Origin: an uncultured delta proteobacterium
Lineage (GTDB): Bacteria; Desulfobacterota; WTBG01; CAIYCZ01; CAIRTM01
DNA: 58,226 nt
NCBI GenBank assembly: GCA_903881505.1
Contig: CAIRTM010000069.1
Span: forward strand, 1 to 58,226
Direction of reading: 5' to 3'
Shown: in pieces, positions 1-9,534 of the stretch
How the letters are laid out: each line of letters starts with the position of its first letter
How positions within the stretch are numbered: position 1 is the first letter of the stretch
Program-made: the position numbers and the translations under genes
The notes under the pieces: generated by a model
Seen by the model: the letters and a program-made list of their open reading frames with translations, nothing else
The model's database searches: none
Told to the model about the DNA's origin: nothing

Positions 1-2050
1 CATGGATGATTTTATCGACAAACGACGCGCCGCTGATGCGGCCGCGCTCAGGCGCCCGGCCGCGTGACGCCGCCGGGCGCCTGAGCGCCTCGAGCAGGCA
101 GTCAAAAACAAGCGTGCTCTTGCCCGATCCGGACACGCCGGTCACGCAGGCAAGCACCCCGAGCGGTATGCTGACGTCGATGCTTTTCAGGTTATTTTTT
201 GAGGCCCCTTCAAGGAGAAGAAAACGTGGGGCTGTCCGGCGAAGCCCGGGCACCGGAATGGACTCGCGGCCTGACAGGTACCTGCCGGTCAGCGAATCGG
301 CGCAGGCCTCGACTTCCCGGGGCGTTCCCGCGGCAACAAGGCGTCCGCCCTGCAGGCCCGCGCCGGGACCCAGATCCACGACGTAGTCGGCCGCCCGGAT
401 GCTCTCCTCATCATGCTCGACCACGAGTACGCTGTTGCCGATATCGCGCAGCTCTTTCAGAATATGCAGCAGGCGGGCTGAATCGCGCGCGTGCAGGCCC
501 ACGCTGGGCTCATCCAGCACATAGACGACTCCGGTCAGGCGGGTGCCGAGCTGGGCCGCGAGGCTGATGCGGTGCGCCTCACCGCCCGAGAGCGTTCCGG
601 AAGCGCGGTCCAGCGTCAAGTATCCCAGGCCGAGGTACTCCAGAAATCCCAAGCGCTGGATGATTTCGCGCAGCAGCGGTTCGGCAATTGTGCGGCGGGC
701 AGGCGTGTGCGCGACCCCCTCCAGAAAACCGAGCGCATCCCTGACGCTCAGCGCGCACACGCCTGCAATCGATCTGCCGCCCAGGCGGATGCTGAGGCTT
801 TCCTTCTTCAATCGCTCCCCGTTGCATGCCGGGCAGGGCTGGCGGTTCATGAACCGGGCAATCTCATCGCGAACCTGCTCCGAAGCGCTCTCGTGGTAGC
901 GCCTGTGCAGCATGGCCAGAATACCCTTGAACGGGCGCTGTGATGTATACAGACGGGTTTGGTCACGGAATTCGAAGGTGACCGCTTCAGTTCCGCTGCC
1001 GTTGAGCAGCACGGATTTGATGCGCTGCGGCAGCCTGTCAAAGGGCGTATCAAGCGAAAAGCCGTAGTGATCCGCAAGCCCCTTGCACAAATAGCGCACG
1101 TGCATGGAATCAGGATTTGGCCAGGGAGCGATAGCCCCCTGATTGATGGACAGGCCGCCGTCAGGAATGATCAGGGCCGGGTCAAGCTCGGCGCAGGTTC
1201 CAAGACCCGAACAGGTTTCGCAGGCCCCGTAGGGGCTGTTGAATGAAAACGAGCGCGGGCTGAGCTCGGGATAGCTCACGCCGCAGTCCGGGCAGGCCAG
1301 CTTTTCGCTGAACACTATTTCCTTACCGTCAACGACATCCACGATGACCAGACCGCCGCCCAGATTCGCGGCCGTCTGCAGGGAGTCGGCCAGGCGGCGC
1401 ACGATCGCGTCCTTCACGACCAGCCGGTCGACGATGACCTCGATGGTGTGGGCCCTGTTCCTGTCAAGGCTGATGTCATCGGCCAGATCGGCCTGCCGCC
1501 CGTCGATACGCGCCCGGATAAAGCCGTCTGCGCGCAGCTGGCGCAGTTCTTTTTTGAACTCGCCCTTGCGGCCCCGTACGACCGGAGTGAGCACGATAAT
1601 TTTCGCGCCCTCCCCGAGGCGCATCACCCGGTCGACCATCTCCTGAATGGTCTGCGAGCTGATCTCGCGGCCGCACTGCCAGCAGAACGGCGTTCCCGTG
1701 CGCGCGAACAGCACGCGCAAATAATCGTATATCTCCGTGATGGTCGCAACCGTTGAACGCGGGTTGCGCGCGAGCGTCTTCTGCTCGATCGCTATCGCCG
1801 GAGAGAGCCCCTCGAGCACATCAACGTCAGGCTTGGCCATCTGGTCAAGAAACTGGCGGGCATAGGCTGAGAGCGACTCCACATAGCGCCGCTGGCCTTC
1901 GGCGTAAATCGTATCGAATGCCAGCGAGGATTTGCCGGAACCGCTTCTGCCGGTGATGACGACCAGGCGGTTTTTGGGAATCGCAACCGAAATGTTTTTC
2001 AGGTTGTGAACGCGGGCACCCCGGATGATGATTTCGCGTGACTCGGACAT
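1..2050 (-). CDS. uvrA: UvrA, excinuclease ABC subunit A (3' end cut by window edge)
   Basis: DNA damage recognition ATPase of UvrABC nucleotide excision repair. About 683 codons are visible of a protein that is normally about 940 residues; the 3' part lies outside the window. The N-terminus carries Walker A GRSGSGKSS, followed by a typical UvrA stretch (YVESLSAYARQFL). A CxxC zinc module (CPDCGVSYPELSPRSFSFN) and a second (CPACNGERL) follow. The first ABC signature (LSGGEAHRISLA) and the second Walker A (GVSGSGKST) are both present. The start at 2050 is an ATG just after an AT-rich TATAAT-like stretch. It is divergent from the gene at 2287. Confidence 0.96.
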   Translation of the reverse strand, partial: MSESREIIIRGARVHNLKNISVAIPKNRLVVITGRSGSGKSSLAFDTIYAEGQRRYVESLSAYARQFLDQMAKPDVDVLEGLSPAIAIEQKTLARNPRSTVATITEIYDYLRVLFARTGTPFCWQCGREISSQTIQEMVDRVMRLGEGAKIIVLTPVVRGRKGEFKKELRQLRADGFIRARIDGRQADLADDISLDRNRAHTIEVIVDRLVVKDAIVRRLADSLQTAANLGGGLVIVDVVDGKEIVFSEKLACPDCGVSYPELSPRSFSFNSPYGACETCSGLGTCAELDPALIIPDGGLSINQGAIAPWPNPDSMHVRYLCKGLADHYGFSLDTPFDRLPQRIKSVLLNGSGTEAVTFEFRDQTRLYTSQRPFKGILAMLHRRYHESASEQVRDEIARFMNRQPCPACNGERLKKESLSIRLGGRSIAGVCALSVRDALGFLEGVAHTPARRTIAEPLLREIIQRLGFLEYLGLGYLTLDRASGTLSGGEAHRISLAAQLGTRLTGVVYVLDEPSVGLHARDSARLLHILKELRDIGNSVLVVEHDEESIRAADYVVDLGPGAGLQGGRLVAAGTPREVEACADSLTGRYLSGRESIPVPGLRRTAPRFLLLEGASKNNLKSIDVSIPLGVLACVTGVSGSGKSTLVFDCLLEALRRPAASRGRAPERGRISGASFVDKIIH

Positions 2051-2175
2051 GGGCCGATTATAATACAGGGCGCGCCGGTTGTGTACGTGTTTTTCCCGGC
2101 CGCAGGCCCGGCCGGCATGCACGCGGCACGGGATTTTCCTGGCCTGCCGAACGGCGCGGTCCTGCGAATAGGCAG

Positions 2176-2204
2176 TTGCCATTGCGCATATTCAATGCTA
2201 TATA
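2176..2204 (+). promoter_or_regulatory. Sigma-70-like promoter of the methylthiotransferase-like gene
   Basis: TTGCCA (2176-2181) and TATATA (2199-2204) are separated by 17 bp, about 80 bp before the ATG at 2287. Assigned by eye from the sigma-70 consensus. Confidence 0.5.
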
Positions 2205-2286
2205 GGTGCAGCATGCGGAACCCGGCCGGACGGGTCCGGGCCGCCGCACCGTTTCCAAACGCACACACATTGCAAAGGGCCTCAGC

Positions 2287-3492
2287 ATGAAAAAAGTCTA
2301 TATCAGGTCAAACGGCTGCATCGACAACCTTCTCGACGGCAAATCCTACAAGCAGTATTTCGCCGAAAACGGCTGGGAAATAGTCCAGAGCCCGGCCGAG
2401 GCCGACCTGATCCTGGCCAACACCTGCGCCTTTGACAAGCAGCACGAGGACACATCCGTGGCCGATATCGAGGAGCTGAAAAAATTCAAGAACGCCCAGC
2501 TCGTCGTGACCGGGTGCCTGCCGAAAATAAACCAGCAGCGCCTGGACCAGGTATTCGACGGCATATCATTCGGCCCCAAGGAGCGTGAAAAAATAAAGGA
2601 CATCATCGGCTCGGACCGGGAGGTCAAATGGAAGGACCAGCACACCATCGGCGATGATGATATCAGCGAGCTGCCGCACCGCAAGATGGTGCATCAGGTG
2701 GCCAAGCTCAAAAGCAGGGCCGGGCGCTTCGGGAAATATATCCTGCCCAATTTCGAGATCGGCGAGCTGACCGGCGACCAGGAGGCGTTCTTCCTCGTGC
2801 TCGGCGAGGGCTGCCTCGGCAACTGCGCCTACTGCGCGATCAAGAATGCCAAGGGCGGACTCGTCAGCAAGCCCATCCCGGAGGTCGTGGAGGAATTCAG
2901 GCAGGGCCTTGCCAAGGGCTTTAAACGCTTCATCCTCACGGCCGACGATACCGGCGCCTACGGCCAGGACATAAAGACCGACCTGCCCACACTGATCGAA
3001 AAACTGCTCGAGGTCGAGGGCGATTACCGTCTCAACATCTACCACCTCGAGCCCAACTGGCTGATCAAATACTTCGATTATTTCCTGAAGGTGTTCGACA
3101 CAGACAAGATCGATGTGATCTTCTCGCCCATCCAGTCCGGCAGCAACCGCATCCTGAAGGCCATGCGCCGGCCCTACACGGTGGAGGATTACGTCGCCTG
3201 CATCAGGGCCCTGCGCGAAAAACTCCCCTCGCTGAAGATCTGGAATCAGTTCATCGTCGGTTTTCCCGGCGAGACCGACGAGGACCATGCCGACAGCATG
3301 AAGGTCCTGGACCAGGTCAGCTTTAACGTCGTGCAGGCCTTCGAGTATTCCGACCGGCCCGGTACCACGGCATCGAAGATGGAGAACAAAACACCGCCGG
3401 ACGTGATGGCAAAACGCCTCAAGCAGATACGCCGGAAAATCCTGCTCAAGGTCAACCTGAAAAAACTGAAACCCATCGGCCGGGCAAGCTGA
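2287..3492 (+). CDS. Radical SAM protein of the MiaB/RimO methylthiotransferase family, lacking a TRAM domain
   Basis: A 401-residue protein with the two-cluster architecture of methylthiotransferases. The N-terminal UPF0004-like part has its three Cys at residues 11, 47 and 77. The radical SAM motif CxxxCxxC is at residues 176, 180 and 183 (EGCLGNCAYCAIKNAKGG). Family members attach sulfur or methylthio groups to tRNA bases or to ribosomal protein S12. Here the protein ends at a basic tail (LKKLKPIGRAS) where MiaB, RimO and MtaB would carry a TRAM RNA- or protein-binding domain, so the substrate is not predictable. ATG 2287 is preferred over the in-frame ATG at 2206, because homology begins at MKKVYIRSNGC. 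Followed 40 bp later by a small unknown gene. Confidence 0.85.
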   Translation: MKKVYIRSNGCIDNLLDGKSYKQYFAENGWEIVQSPAEADLILANTCAFDKQHEDTSVADIEELKKFKNAQLVVTGCLPKINQQRLDQVFDGISFGPKEREKIKDIIGSDREVKWKDQHTIGDDDISELPHRKMVHQVAKLKSRAGRFGKYILPNFEIGELTGDQEAFFLVLGEGCLGNCAYCAIKNAKGGLVSKPIPEVVEEFRQGLAKGFKRFILTADDTGAYGQDIKTDLPTLIEKLLEVEGDYRLNIYHLEPNWLIKYFDYFLKVFDTDKIDVIFSPIQSGSNRILKAMRRPYTVEDYVACIRALREKLPSLKIWNQFIVGFPGETDEDHADSMKVLDQVSFNVVQAFEYSDRPGTTASKMENKTPPDVMAKRLKQIRRKILLKVNLKKLKPIGRAS

Positions 3493-3532
3493 GCGGGCGC
3501 GATCAGGCCCGTGCAGTATCCGGAGCATCGCC

Positions 3533-3961
3533 ATGGACGAACTCGAATTCGAAGATCAGCTGAGCGCCTTCTGGGAGGCCTGCGACGAATGGACGCAGCG
3601 CCGGCTGCAGGATGCAGGCGATCCGGCCGCCGGGCTTGAAGGCGTGGACGGCAGCGTCGAGGAGCATCTCAGCGGCATGATAGCGCAGGCGGTGCAGACC
3701 CATGGATTTTCGTTCTCTCCCTCGCTGTTTAACGACCTTCACCACCTGCTGCTCGAGCTTGAGCTCAAGGACCTGGGACTGGACAACGGCGCCGAGATCC
3801 ACCGGTACAAGGATAACGCCCAGGTCGCGCTCTCGGTCATCGACGGCACGCTCGCGCCCGACAATGCCGCGCTGGTCATGATGCTCAACCGCTCGCATCA
3901 TGAAAAAAAAGGCGGCCGCGACGATGCCGTCTGCACAGACTGCATCTGCGGCCGGAAATAG
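3533..3961 (+). CDS. Hypothetical protein, 142 aa, Cys-containing tail
   Basis: Not recognised. A soluble, acidic protein, predicted largely helical, with no signal peptide or membrane segment. The C-terminus ends CTDCICGRK, a CxxCxC arrangement that could bind metal or form a disulfide. ATG 3533 follows a GGAG ribosome-binding site. It lies 40 bp after the methylthiotransferase-like gene on the same strand and is probably co-transcribed with it. Coding character is supported by codon-position bias and by the gene filling the gap; function cannot be assigned. Confidence 0.65.
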   Translation: MDELEFEDQLSAFWEACDEWTQRRLQDAGDPAAGLEGVDGSVEEHLSGMIAQAVQTHGFSFSPSLFNDLHHLLLELELKDLGLDNGAEIHRYKDNAQVALSVIDGTLAPDNAALVMMLNRSHHEKKGGRDDAVCTDCICGRK

Positions 3962-4129
3962 CCCCGGGCCGGCCGTGCGCTGCCGCACGATTCCTGCCGG
4001 ATGCAGAACGACGCCCAGGCTGTCGCGACATAATGCCCCGCACACAGGCATGATTGCTGCGCGCCGGCAAGGCATCCCGGCCCGGGCGCCCGTATGCAGC
4101 CGAACCTTCATATGTACAGGAGGCACACG

Positions 4130-5170
4130 ATGAAAAAACTTTGTACAATCCATGCGCTGCTCGCTGTGGCCGCGTTCCTGGCCGCTCCGGCCGAAGCCGA
4201 CGACGCCCTGCGCGAACGGGCACTGAAGGTTTTCAAGCCTGTTCCCCGGGAGGCCCAGCTCGCCACCAACCCGCTGTCAAAGGACAAGGTCGAGCTTGGC
4301 AAGATGCTGTTCTTTGAGCCCCGCCTGTCAAAAAGCGCTTTGATCAGCTGCAACACCTGCCATAATCTCGGCCTGGGAGGAGCCGACTTCCAGGAGACCT
4401 CTACCGGGCATCGCTGGCAGCGCGGAGCGCGCAATGCCCCCACGGTGCTCAACTCGGTCTTTAATATCGCCCAGTTCTGGGACGGCCGCGCCGAAGACCT
4501 GCTGCAGCAGGCAAAAGGCCCGGTGCAGGCGGGCGTTGAAATGAACAATACCCCGGAGCAGGCGGTAAAAACGCTCACCAGCATGCCCGAATATGTCGCG
4601 CGCTTCAAGGCTGCCTTCCCGGGAGAAGAAGATCCGGTTACGTTCGACAACATGGCCCGGGCGATCGAGGCCTTCGAGGCGACCCTGCTCACGCCCGGCT
4701 CCCCGCTTGACAAATTTCTGCTTGGAGATACGGATGCGCTCAGCGCTCAGCAGCAGGAAGGGCTGCGCGTGTTCATAGACAAGGGCTGCGCGGCCTGCCA
4801 CGGCGGCGTCAACATGGGAGGATCGGGATATTTCCCGTTCGGCGTGGTTGAGCGGCCGAAAGACGAAATCACCGCCGGCGACAAGGGGCGCTTCACGTTC
4901 ACGGGCTCCGAATCCGACCGGTATGTGTTCAAGTCGCCCTCCCTGCGCAACATCGAGCTGACGACCCCCTACTTTCACTCCGGCAAGGTCTGGTGCCTGA
5001 AAGAGGCGATCACGATCATGGGCTCTGCCCAGCTGGGCATCAGCCTGAATGAAGCCGATGTTCTCAATATTGAAGCGCTTCTCAAGGCAACGACCGGCAT
5101 ACAGCCGCAGGTTGACTATCCGATTCTGCCGTCGCCGACAAAAACGACCCCGTTGCCGGTACTGAATTAA
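4130..5170 (+). CDS. ccpA: Diheme cytochrome c peroxidase (CcpA/MacA family), periplasmic
   Basis: Reduces H2O2 to water with electrons from periplasmic cytochromes. The 346-residue precursor begins with a Sec signal peptide (MKKLCTIHALLAVAAFLAAPAEA). It carries two c-type heme motifs, CNTCH at 74-78 and CAACH at 220-224, in the N- and C-terminal heme domains. The family stretch WQRGARNAPTVLNSVFN follows the first heme. The C-terminal PSLRNIELTTPYFHSGKV contains the expected region around the distal Met/His ligands. ATG 4130 is chosen over the upstream in-frame ATG at 4094 because it has a strong AGGAGG site and starts the signal peptide. It appears monocistronic. Confidence 0.93.
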   Translation: MKKLCTIHALLAVAAFLAAPAEADDALRERALKVFKPVPREAQLATNPLSKDKVELGKMLFFEPRLSKSALISCNTCHNLGLGGADFQETSTGHRWQRGARNAPTVLNSVFNIAQFWDGRAEDLLQQAKGPVQAGVEMNNTPEQAVKTLTSMPEYVARFKAAFPGEEDPVTFDNMARAIEAFEATLLTPGSPLDKFLLGDTDALSAQQQEGLRVFIDKGCAACHGGVNMGGSGYFPFGVVERPKDEITAGDKGRFTFTGSESDRYVFKSPSLRNIELTTPYFHSGKVWCLKEAITIMGSAQLGISLNEADVLNIEALLKATTGIQPQVDYPILPSPTKTTPLPVLN

Positions 5171-5254
5171 GGCACGGCCTGCCGGGGCTGTGCCGCGCAC
5201 TGCCGGTGGACATAATGGACGCAGGGGACTGTGTGGACGCACTGCACCGGATGC

Positions 5255-5281
5255 AAAAAAAGGCGGCCACGGGGGGCCGCC
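5255..5281 (-). terminator. Rho-independent terminator of cysDN
   Basis: On the minus strand, GGCGGCC (5281-5275) and GGCCGCC (5268-5262) form a 7-bp GC stem followed by seven T, about 40 bp after the cysN stop. It may also limit read-through from the convergent peroxidase gene. Confidence 0.85.
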
Positions 5282-5320
5282 CATACCTTGGAGCTTAAAC
5301 TTTAAGCCGGTTTCTTACCC

Positions 5321-7129
5321 CTACCAGGGCCGGAAGATAATCCCCTTGTCCTGCAGATAGGCTTTCAGTATATCGACCGATTCCGCAACGTTTTCGTGCT
5401 GGCTGAGCTGCAGGTCATAGGCGATATCGGTCGTGACGTTTTCTCCGATCCACACGGTCTCTATCTTCTCGGGGCTGACCGTTGTTTTCATGATTTCCAG
5501 ATCATCCTGGGTCAGCTCAACAGCGGTAAGCAGCAAAATGATGCCGGCGTCAAGCAGTATGTTTGCGACCTCTGAGAGCCGGCGCATGTGCTCCTCATGC
5601 TGATTGCCGTCGCGGCCCTTGATGTCGGCGTCGATTCCGTAGAGCACATTGCCGATCCCCAGGAAATAGACGACTTTGCCGTCTTCAAACAGGCGGTCCT
5701 CCAGCTGCTTGGCGATCGCCTTGCGGTCGACCTGCTTTTCGCCGGTGAGCACCAGCAGCGTTGATTTCTGGTTGTATTTCTCGGCGCGCTTTTCAGGGGA
5801 AATGATGCTTTTCTCCCACTTGTAATTGCGCAGCATCACGGTCTCGCGCAGCCAGGTCTGCCGGTCGTCCATGGCTTCGGCGATAATGCCGCCGCCGCGT
5901 ATTTCGTAGTTGTCAACGATAACGAAACGGCCCGTTGCCCCGATATCAGCTGTGGGGTCGAACGCTATGGCGCGGTTGAGTTTAAACACGCATTCGGCCA
6001 CATCGTGGCGCTCGATCTGGTTCTTGCTGGCGCTGTTAAGGTCCGATGCGTCAATAACGCGGCGCACCTCTTCGAGCCGCGCGGTCACGCGTGCGGTTCC
6101 CAGCTTGAACAGATAGTCCTTCCGCGGCACCAGCGCTTCGCGGCCCAGCCAGAACAGGTTCACCCGTATGCGCGACGATACCCGGGGCTTGGCCTCTCCG
6201 GCCTTTGTCGCCAGCTCGCCGCGGGTGACGTAAATCTGCTCTTCAAGTGTAAATCCGGCAGCTTCGCCGCAGGCGGCCTGCGTCTGCACGGGAGCGTTAA
6301 ACCGTTCAATCGTCTTAACCCGGCTCTTTTTGCCCGACGGGTAGAACACCACCGCATCGCCGATGGCCAGGCTGCCGGTTTCGATGGTGCCGGCTACGAT
6401 GCGGCGGTTGTCGCCGAAGCGGGTAAATTTGTATACGTCCTGAACCGGCATGCGGAAAGGCTTGTCGAGGGGCAGCGGCTCCTTCTCGAAGGCGTCCAGC
6501 ATGTCAAGCACGGTGTTGCCCGCATACCACGGCATGTTCTCCGCCGAGAGGGAGGCGATGTTATCGCCCAGCATTGCGCTCACCGGGATGAAACAGGCCG
6601 GGGTAACGTCGATGTTCTTCAAAAACGCCGTGTACTCCCGCACAATCGCCTCGAACACATCCCGGCTGTAGGCCTTCAGGTCCATCTTGTTCACCAGCAC
6701 CGCGATCTGGCGTATGCCGAGCATGGACATCATGTAGCCGTGCCGCCGCGAATTCTCGCGCACGCCCTCGTCGGCGTCGATCACCAGCAGCGCGGCCTCG
6801 GCCCGGGCGGCGCCCGTGACCATGTTCTTCAAAAACTCGATATGGCCCGGCGCGTCCAGGATAATGTAGTTGCGTTTGGCGGTCTTGAAAAACACCCGGG
6901 CCGTGTCGATGGTGATGCCCTGCGACTGCTCGTCTTTGAGCGCGTCGATCAGGAATGCATACTCGAACGGCTTGGAGTTGCGCCGGCAGTTCTCCTGCAC
7001 CTGGGCGAGCTTGCCTTCGGGAAGCGAACCCGTATCGGCAAGCAGGCGGCCGATGACCGTGCTTTTGCCGTGGTCCACGTGGCCCGCTATCACGATGTTC
7101 ATTTTCTGCTTTTCAAGCTTTTCAGTCAT
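5321..7129 (-). CDS. cysN: CysN, sulfate adenylyltransferase GTPase subunit, with fused degenerate APS-kinase-like domain
   Basis: GTPase subunit of assimilatory ATP sulfurylase; GTP hydrolysis drives APS formation by CysD. Length is 602 residues. EF-Tu-like G motifs are intact: GHVDHGKST (17-24), DAPGH (92-96) and NKMD (147-150). Beta-barrel domains run to about residue 440. The last 150 residues resemble APS kinase (CysC), but at the P-loop position the sequence is TGEKQVDRK (462-470) instead of GxxGxGKS/T, so it should not bind ATP in the usual way. Start ATG 7129 has an AAGGG site at 8 nt. It lies 81 bp after cysD in one operon ending at the 5255-5281 terminator. Confidence 0.94.
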   Translation of the reverse strand: MTEKLEKQKMNIVIAGHVDHGKSTVIGRLLADTGSLPEGKLAQVQENCRRNSKPFEYAFLIDALKDEQSQGITIDTARVFFKTAKRNYIILDAPGHIEFLKNMVTGAARAEAALLVIDADEGVRENSRRHGYMMSMLGIRQIAVLVNKMDLKAYSRDVFEAIVREYTAFLKNIDVTPACFIPVSAMLGDNIASLSAENMPWYAGNTVLDMLDAFEKEPLPLDKPFRMPVQDVYKFTRFGDNRRIVAGTIETGSLAIGDAVVFYPSGKKSRVKTIERFNAPVQTQAACGEAAGFTLEEQIYVTRGELATKAGEAKPRVSSRIRVNLFWLGREALVPRKDYLFKLGTARVTARLEEVRRVIDASDLNSASKNQIERHDVAECVFKLNRAIAFDPTADIGATGRFVIVDNYEIRGGGIIAEAMDDRQTWLRETVMLRNYKWEKSIISPEKRAEKYNQKSTLLVLTGEKQVDRKAIAKQLEDRLFEDGKVVYFLGIGNVLYGIDADIKGRDGNQHEEHMRRLSEVANILLDAGIILLLTAVELTQDDLEIMKTTVSPEKIETVWIGENVTTDIAYDLQLSQHENVAESVDILKAYLQDKGIIFRPW

Positions 7130-7210
7130 GTCAGATTGCCCTTCAGCCTGTATTCCGTATTGAAATGCCCATCCTTGACATCACCTGGCGTGTTACATAA
7201 AACTACCGGG

Positions 7211-8092
7211 CTACATGTAGCCGTCACGGCGCAATGTCTCAAGCCCCCCGCCGTCATCCTTGTCCTGCGCGCGCCCCGAGCGCTCGGCGATATTCTTCAA
7301 GCCGCCGCTTTTGAGCTCCTCTATGATCTCGGCCACATTGCGCGAAGGCGATTCGATCGGTGTGGTACAGGGATAGCAGCCCAGCGAACGGTAGCGTTTC
7401 CCGTCGCCCTGATTGTAATACAGCGACACGGTGGGAATGTTTTCGCGCTCGATGTATTCCCAGATGTTCAGTTCGGTCCAGTCCAGCAGCGGGTGTATGC
7501 GCAGATGCGTTCCGGGCGGAAAATCGGTCTTGAACTGGTTCCAGAACTCGGGCGGCTGGTCGCCGAGGTCCCACATGTTTTCGCGGTCGCGGGGCGAAAA
7601 GTAGCGCTCTTTTGAACGCGAGCCCTCTTCATCGGCGCGCACGCCCACGATCACTCCGGTATAGGGCTCGGTGTTCTTATACACGTCATAGGCCCCGGTC
7701 TTGTGGTTGAGCACGAAGCGCGGCCACTTGCCGCTGAGCGTATTTGCGAGCGCGGTGCTTTTCAGGTTGCGGCAGCAGGCGATCCGGTCGACCGCGCCGT
7801 CCGGGAACGTCTGCTTTTCGCGCAGGGCCTCCTCGTTCATGCCGTAGACCATCTCAAGGCCCCACTCGCGCGCCAGGCGGTCGCGGTAAGCGATCATCTC
7901 GGGTATTTTAAAGTTCGTATCAATGTGCACCAGCGGGAACGGCACATGCCCGTAGAAGGCCTTGCGCGCCAGCCACAGCAGAACCGTGCTGTCCTTGCCG
8001 ATCGACCACAGCATGCACAAATTCTTGAAACCGGCGTAGGCCTCGCGCAGTATGTGTACGCTCAGGCTCTCCAGCTGCTCTAAATGATCCAT
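7211..8092 (-). CDS. cysD: CysD, sulfate adenylyltransferase catalytic subunit
   Basis: Catalytic subunit that forms adenosine phosphosulfate from ATP and sulfate, working with CysN in sulfate assimilation. The 293-residue protein matches the usual CysD length. It has the PP-loop motif SIGKDS near residue 35, the [15 protein letters not shown] region and the typical C-terminal [13 protein letters not shown] segment. The open frame extends upstream to 8239, but [18 protein letters not shown] is the conserved N-terminus, so ATG 8092 is the start. First gene of the cysDN operon, transcribed divergently from potA. Confidence 0.96.
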   Translation of the reverse strand: MDHLEQLESLSVHILREAYAGFKNLCMLWSIGKDSTVLLWLARKAFYGHVPFPLVHIDTNFKIPEMIAYRDRLAREWGLEMVYGMNEEALREKQTFPDGAVDRIACCRNLKSTALANTLSGKWPRFVLNHKTGAYDVYKNTEPYTGVIVGVRADEEGSRSKERYFSPRDRENMWDLGDQPPEFWNQFKTDFPPGTHLRIHPLLDWTELNIWEYIERENIPTVSLYYNQGDGKRYRSLGCYPCTTPIESPSRNVAEIIEELKSGGLKNIAERSGRAQDKDDGGGLETLRRDGYM

Positions 8093-8183
8093 ATGCGCAT
8101 CTCTTTCTCTGTAAGCGGCCTGTTTCGGAAGCCCCGGGGGCCGCACGGCATTCACGGCGGCCGGCGGGCCGAAAAGCCTTGAA

Positions 8184-8212
8184 GTTGTAGCGGATTTCGC
8201 CGCAAACGTCAA
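8184..8212 (-). promoter_or_regulatory. Sigma-70-like promoter of cysDN
   Basis: On the minus strand TTGACG (8212-8207) and TACAAC (8189-8184) are spaced by 17 bp, about 90 bp before the cysD ATG. Confidence 0.6.
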
Positions 8213-8265
8213 GGGTGCAATTGCGCGCGCCGAATGCACACGCGCGTTACGGCGCGCGTCCGTTC

Positions 8266-8295
8266 TTGACAGCGGCAGCCTCGAAGACCTATAAT
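8266..8295 (+). promoter_or_regulatory. Sigma-70 consensus promoter of potABCD
   Basis: Perfect TTGACA (8266-8271) and perfect TATAAT (8290-8295) with an 18-bp spacer, about 70 bp before potA. It is back to back with the cysDN promoter, in one intergenic control region. Confidence 0.8.
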
Positions 8296-8366
8296 GCGTA
8301 CTCCTTCAGCAAGGGGGGACCAGAGACTGCCACCGGCCAGTCGAAAACCGGGGTGCTGCGGCCGCG

Positions 8367-9506
8367 ATGAACGCTCCTGATTTTCTCGAATTTAAAAATG
8401 TATCACGGCATTTCGGCAGCATCCGGGCGGTCGACCAGGTGTCGCTTTCCATCCGCAAGGGCGAATTTTTCTCCCTGCTCGGGCCCAGCGGCTGCGGCAA
8501 AACCACCCTGCTGCGCATCCTGGCCGGGTTCGAGCGTCCCGATACCGGCTGCGTCATCCTGAGCGGCCAGGACATCACGCAGCTGCCGCCCAACCGCCGC
8601 AAGGTCAACACCATTTTTCAAAGCTATGCACTGTTCCCGCATTTGACGGTGCGCGACAATATCGCTTTCGGACTGCGCATTGAAAAACGGCCTCAGCGCG
8701 AAATCGACCATGAAGTCGAACGCATGCTTGAGCTGATCCAGATGAAGGCCGAGGCCGGAAAATTTCCCGATACGATCAGCGGCGGCCAGAAACAGCGCGT
8801 GGCCATTGCACGGGCGCTGATCAAGAAGCCGCAGGTGCTGCTGCTGGACGAGCCCCTGGCGGCCCTTGACCTGAAGCTGCGCCAGCGTATGCTGATCGAG
8901 CTCGATCTTATCCACGACGAGGTCGGCATCACGTTTCTCTACGTGACCCACGACCAGGGCGAGGCCATGAGCCTGTCTGACCGCATCGCTGTCATGAACA
9001 GCGGCATCATCGAGCAGGTGGGCACGCCCGCCGAGATCTACGAGGCGCCCCGCAGCAGCTTCGTGGCCGCATTCATCGGCGATACGAATTTTTTCGAGGG
9101 CAGGGTCGCCGAACTGATCGGCAATGAGTACAGCCGGCTGGTTATCGACGGATTTCCCGATGTGACCGTGTTTAACGACAAGCAGCTTGCCGTCAACAAC
9201 CTGATCTATCTCAGCGTGCGGCCCGAAAAATTTCATATTTCCCGCGAGCGCCAGGAAAAAAGCCCGCGGCATAACGTTGTGCCGGGCCGCGTTGAGGAGG
9301 TCATCTACCAGGGATCGCTGACCCGCTACTGGGTGCGCGTGCAGGAGTACCGTATCGCCGTAACGCAGCAGCACAGCCGCTTCCTGCTCGATGAAAAGCC
9401 CATAACCTGGGACGAAAACGTCTGGGTCTCCTGGCATGCCGACGACGGCTTTATGCTCGAGCGCTACAGCCAGTCGGATGAGCAGCTGGTAACCCTGCCA
9501 GAATAA
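8367..9506 (+). CDS. potA: PotA, polyamine ABC transporter ATPase
   Basis: ATP-binding subunit of a spermidine/putrescine-type ABC importer. 379 residues: Walker A GPSGCGKTT, signature SGGQKQR, Walker B VLLLDEPLAALD and switch His in VTHDQGEAM, followed by a TOBE-type C-terminal regulatory domain (about 240-360). It is followed by potB after 28 bp, and the four pot genes form one operon downstream of a consensus promoter. The exact polyamine specificity cannot be read from this subunit. Confidence 0.95.
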   Translation: MNAPDFLEFKNVSRHFGSIRAVDQVSLSIRKGEFFSLLGPSGCGKTTLLRILAGFERPDTGCVILSGQDITQLPPNRRKVNTIFQSYALFPHLTVRDNIAFGLRIEKRPQREIDHEVERMLELIQMKAEAGKFPDTISGGQKQRVAIARALIKKPQVLLLDEPLAALDLKLRQRMLIELDLIHDEVGITFLYVTHDQGEAMSLSDRIAVMNSGIIEQVGTPAEIYEAPRSSFVAAFIGDTNFFEGRVAELIGNEYSRLVIDGFPDVTVFNDKQLAVNNLIYLSVRPEKFHISRERQEKSPRHNVVPGRVEEVIYQGSLTRYWVRVQEYRIAVTQQHSRFLLDEKPITWDENVWVSWHADDGFMLERYSQSDEQLVTLPE

Positions 9507-9534
9507 CCGCCATTGAAACAGCAGGCTTCAGCCC

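Noticed and set aside
6005-7615. 536-codon open frame on the plus strand
   Set aside because: Lies antisense to cysN and cysD, which have clear motifs; a by-product of high GC codon use.
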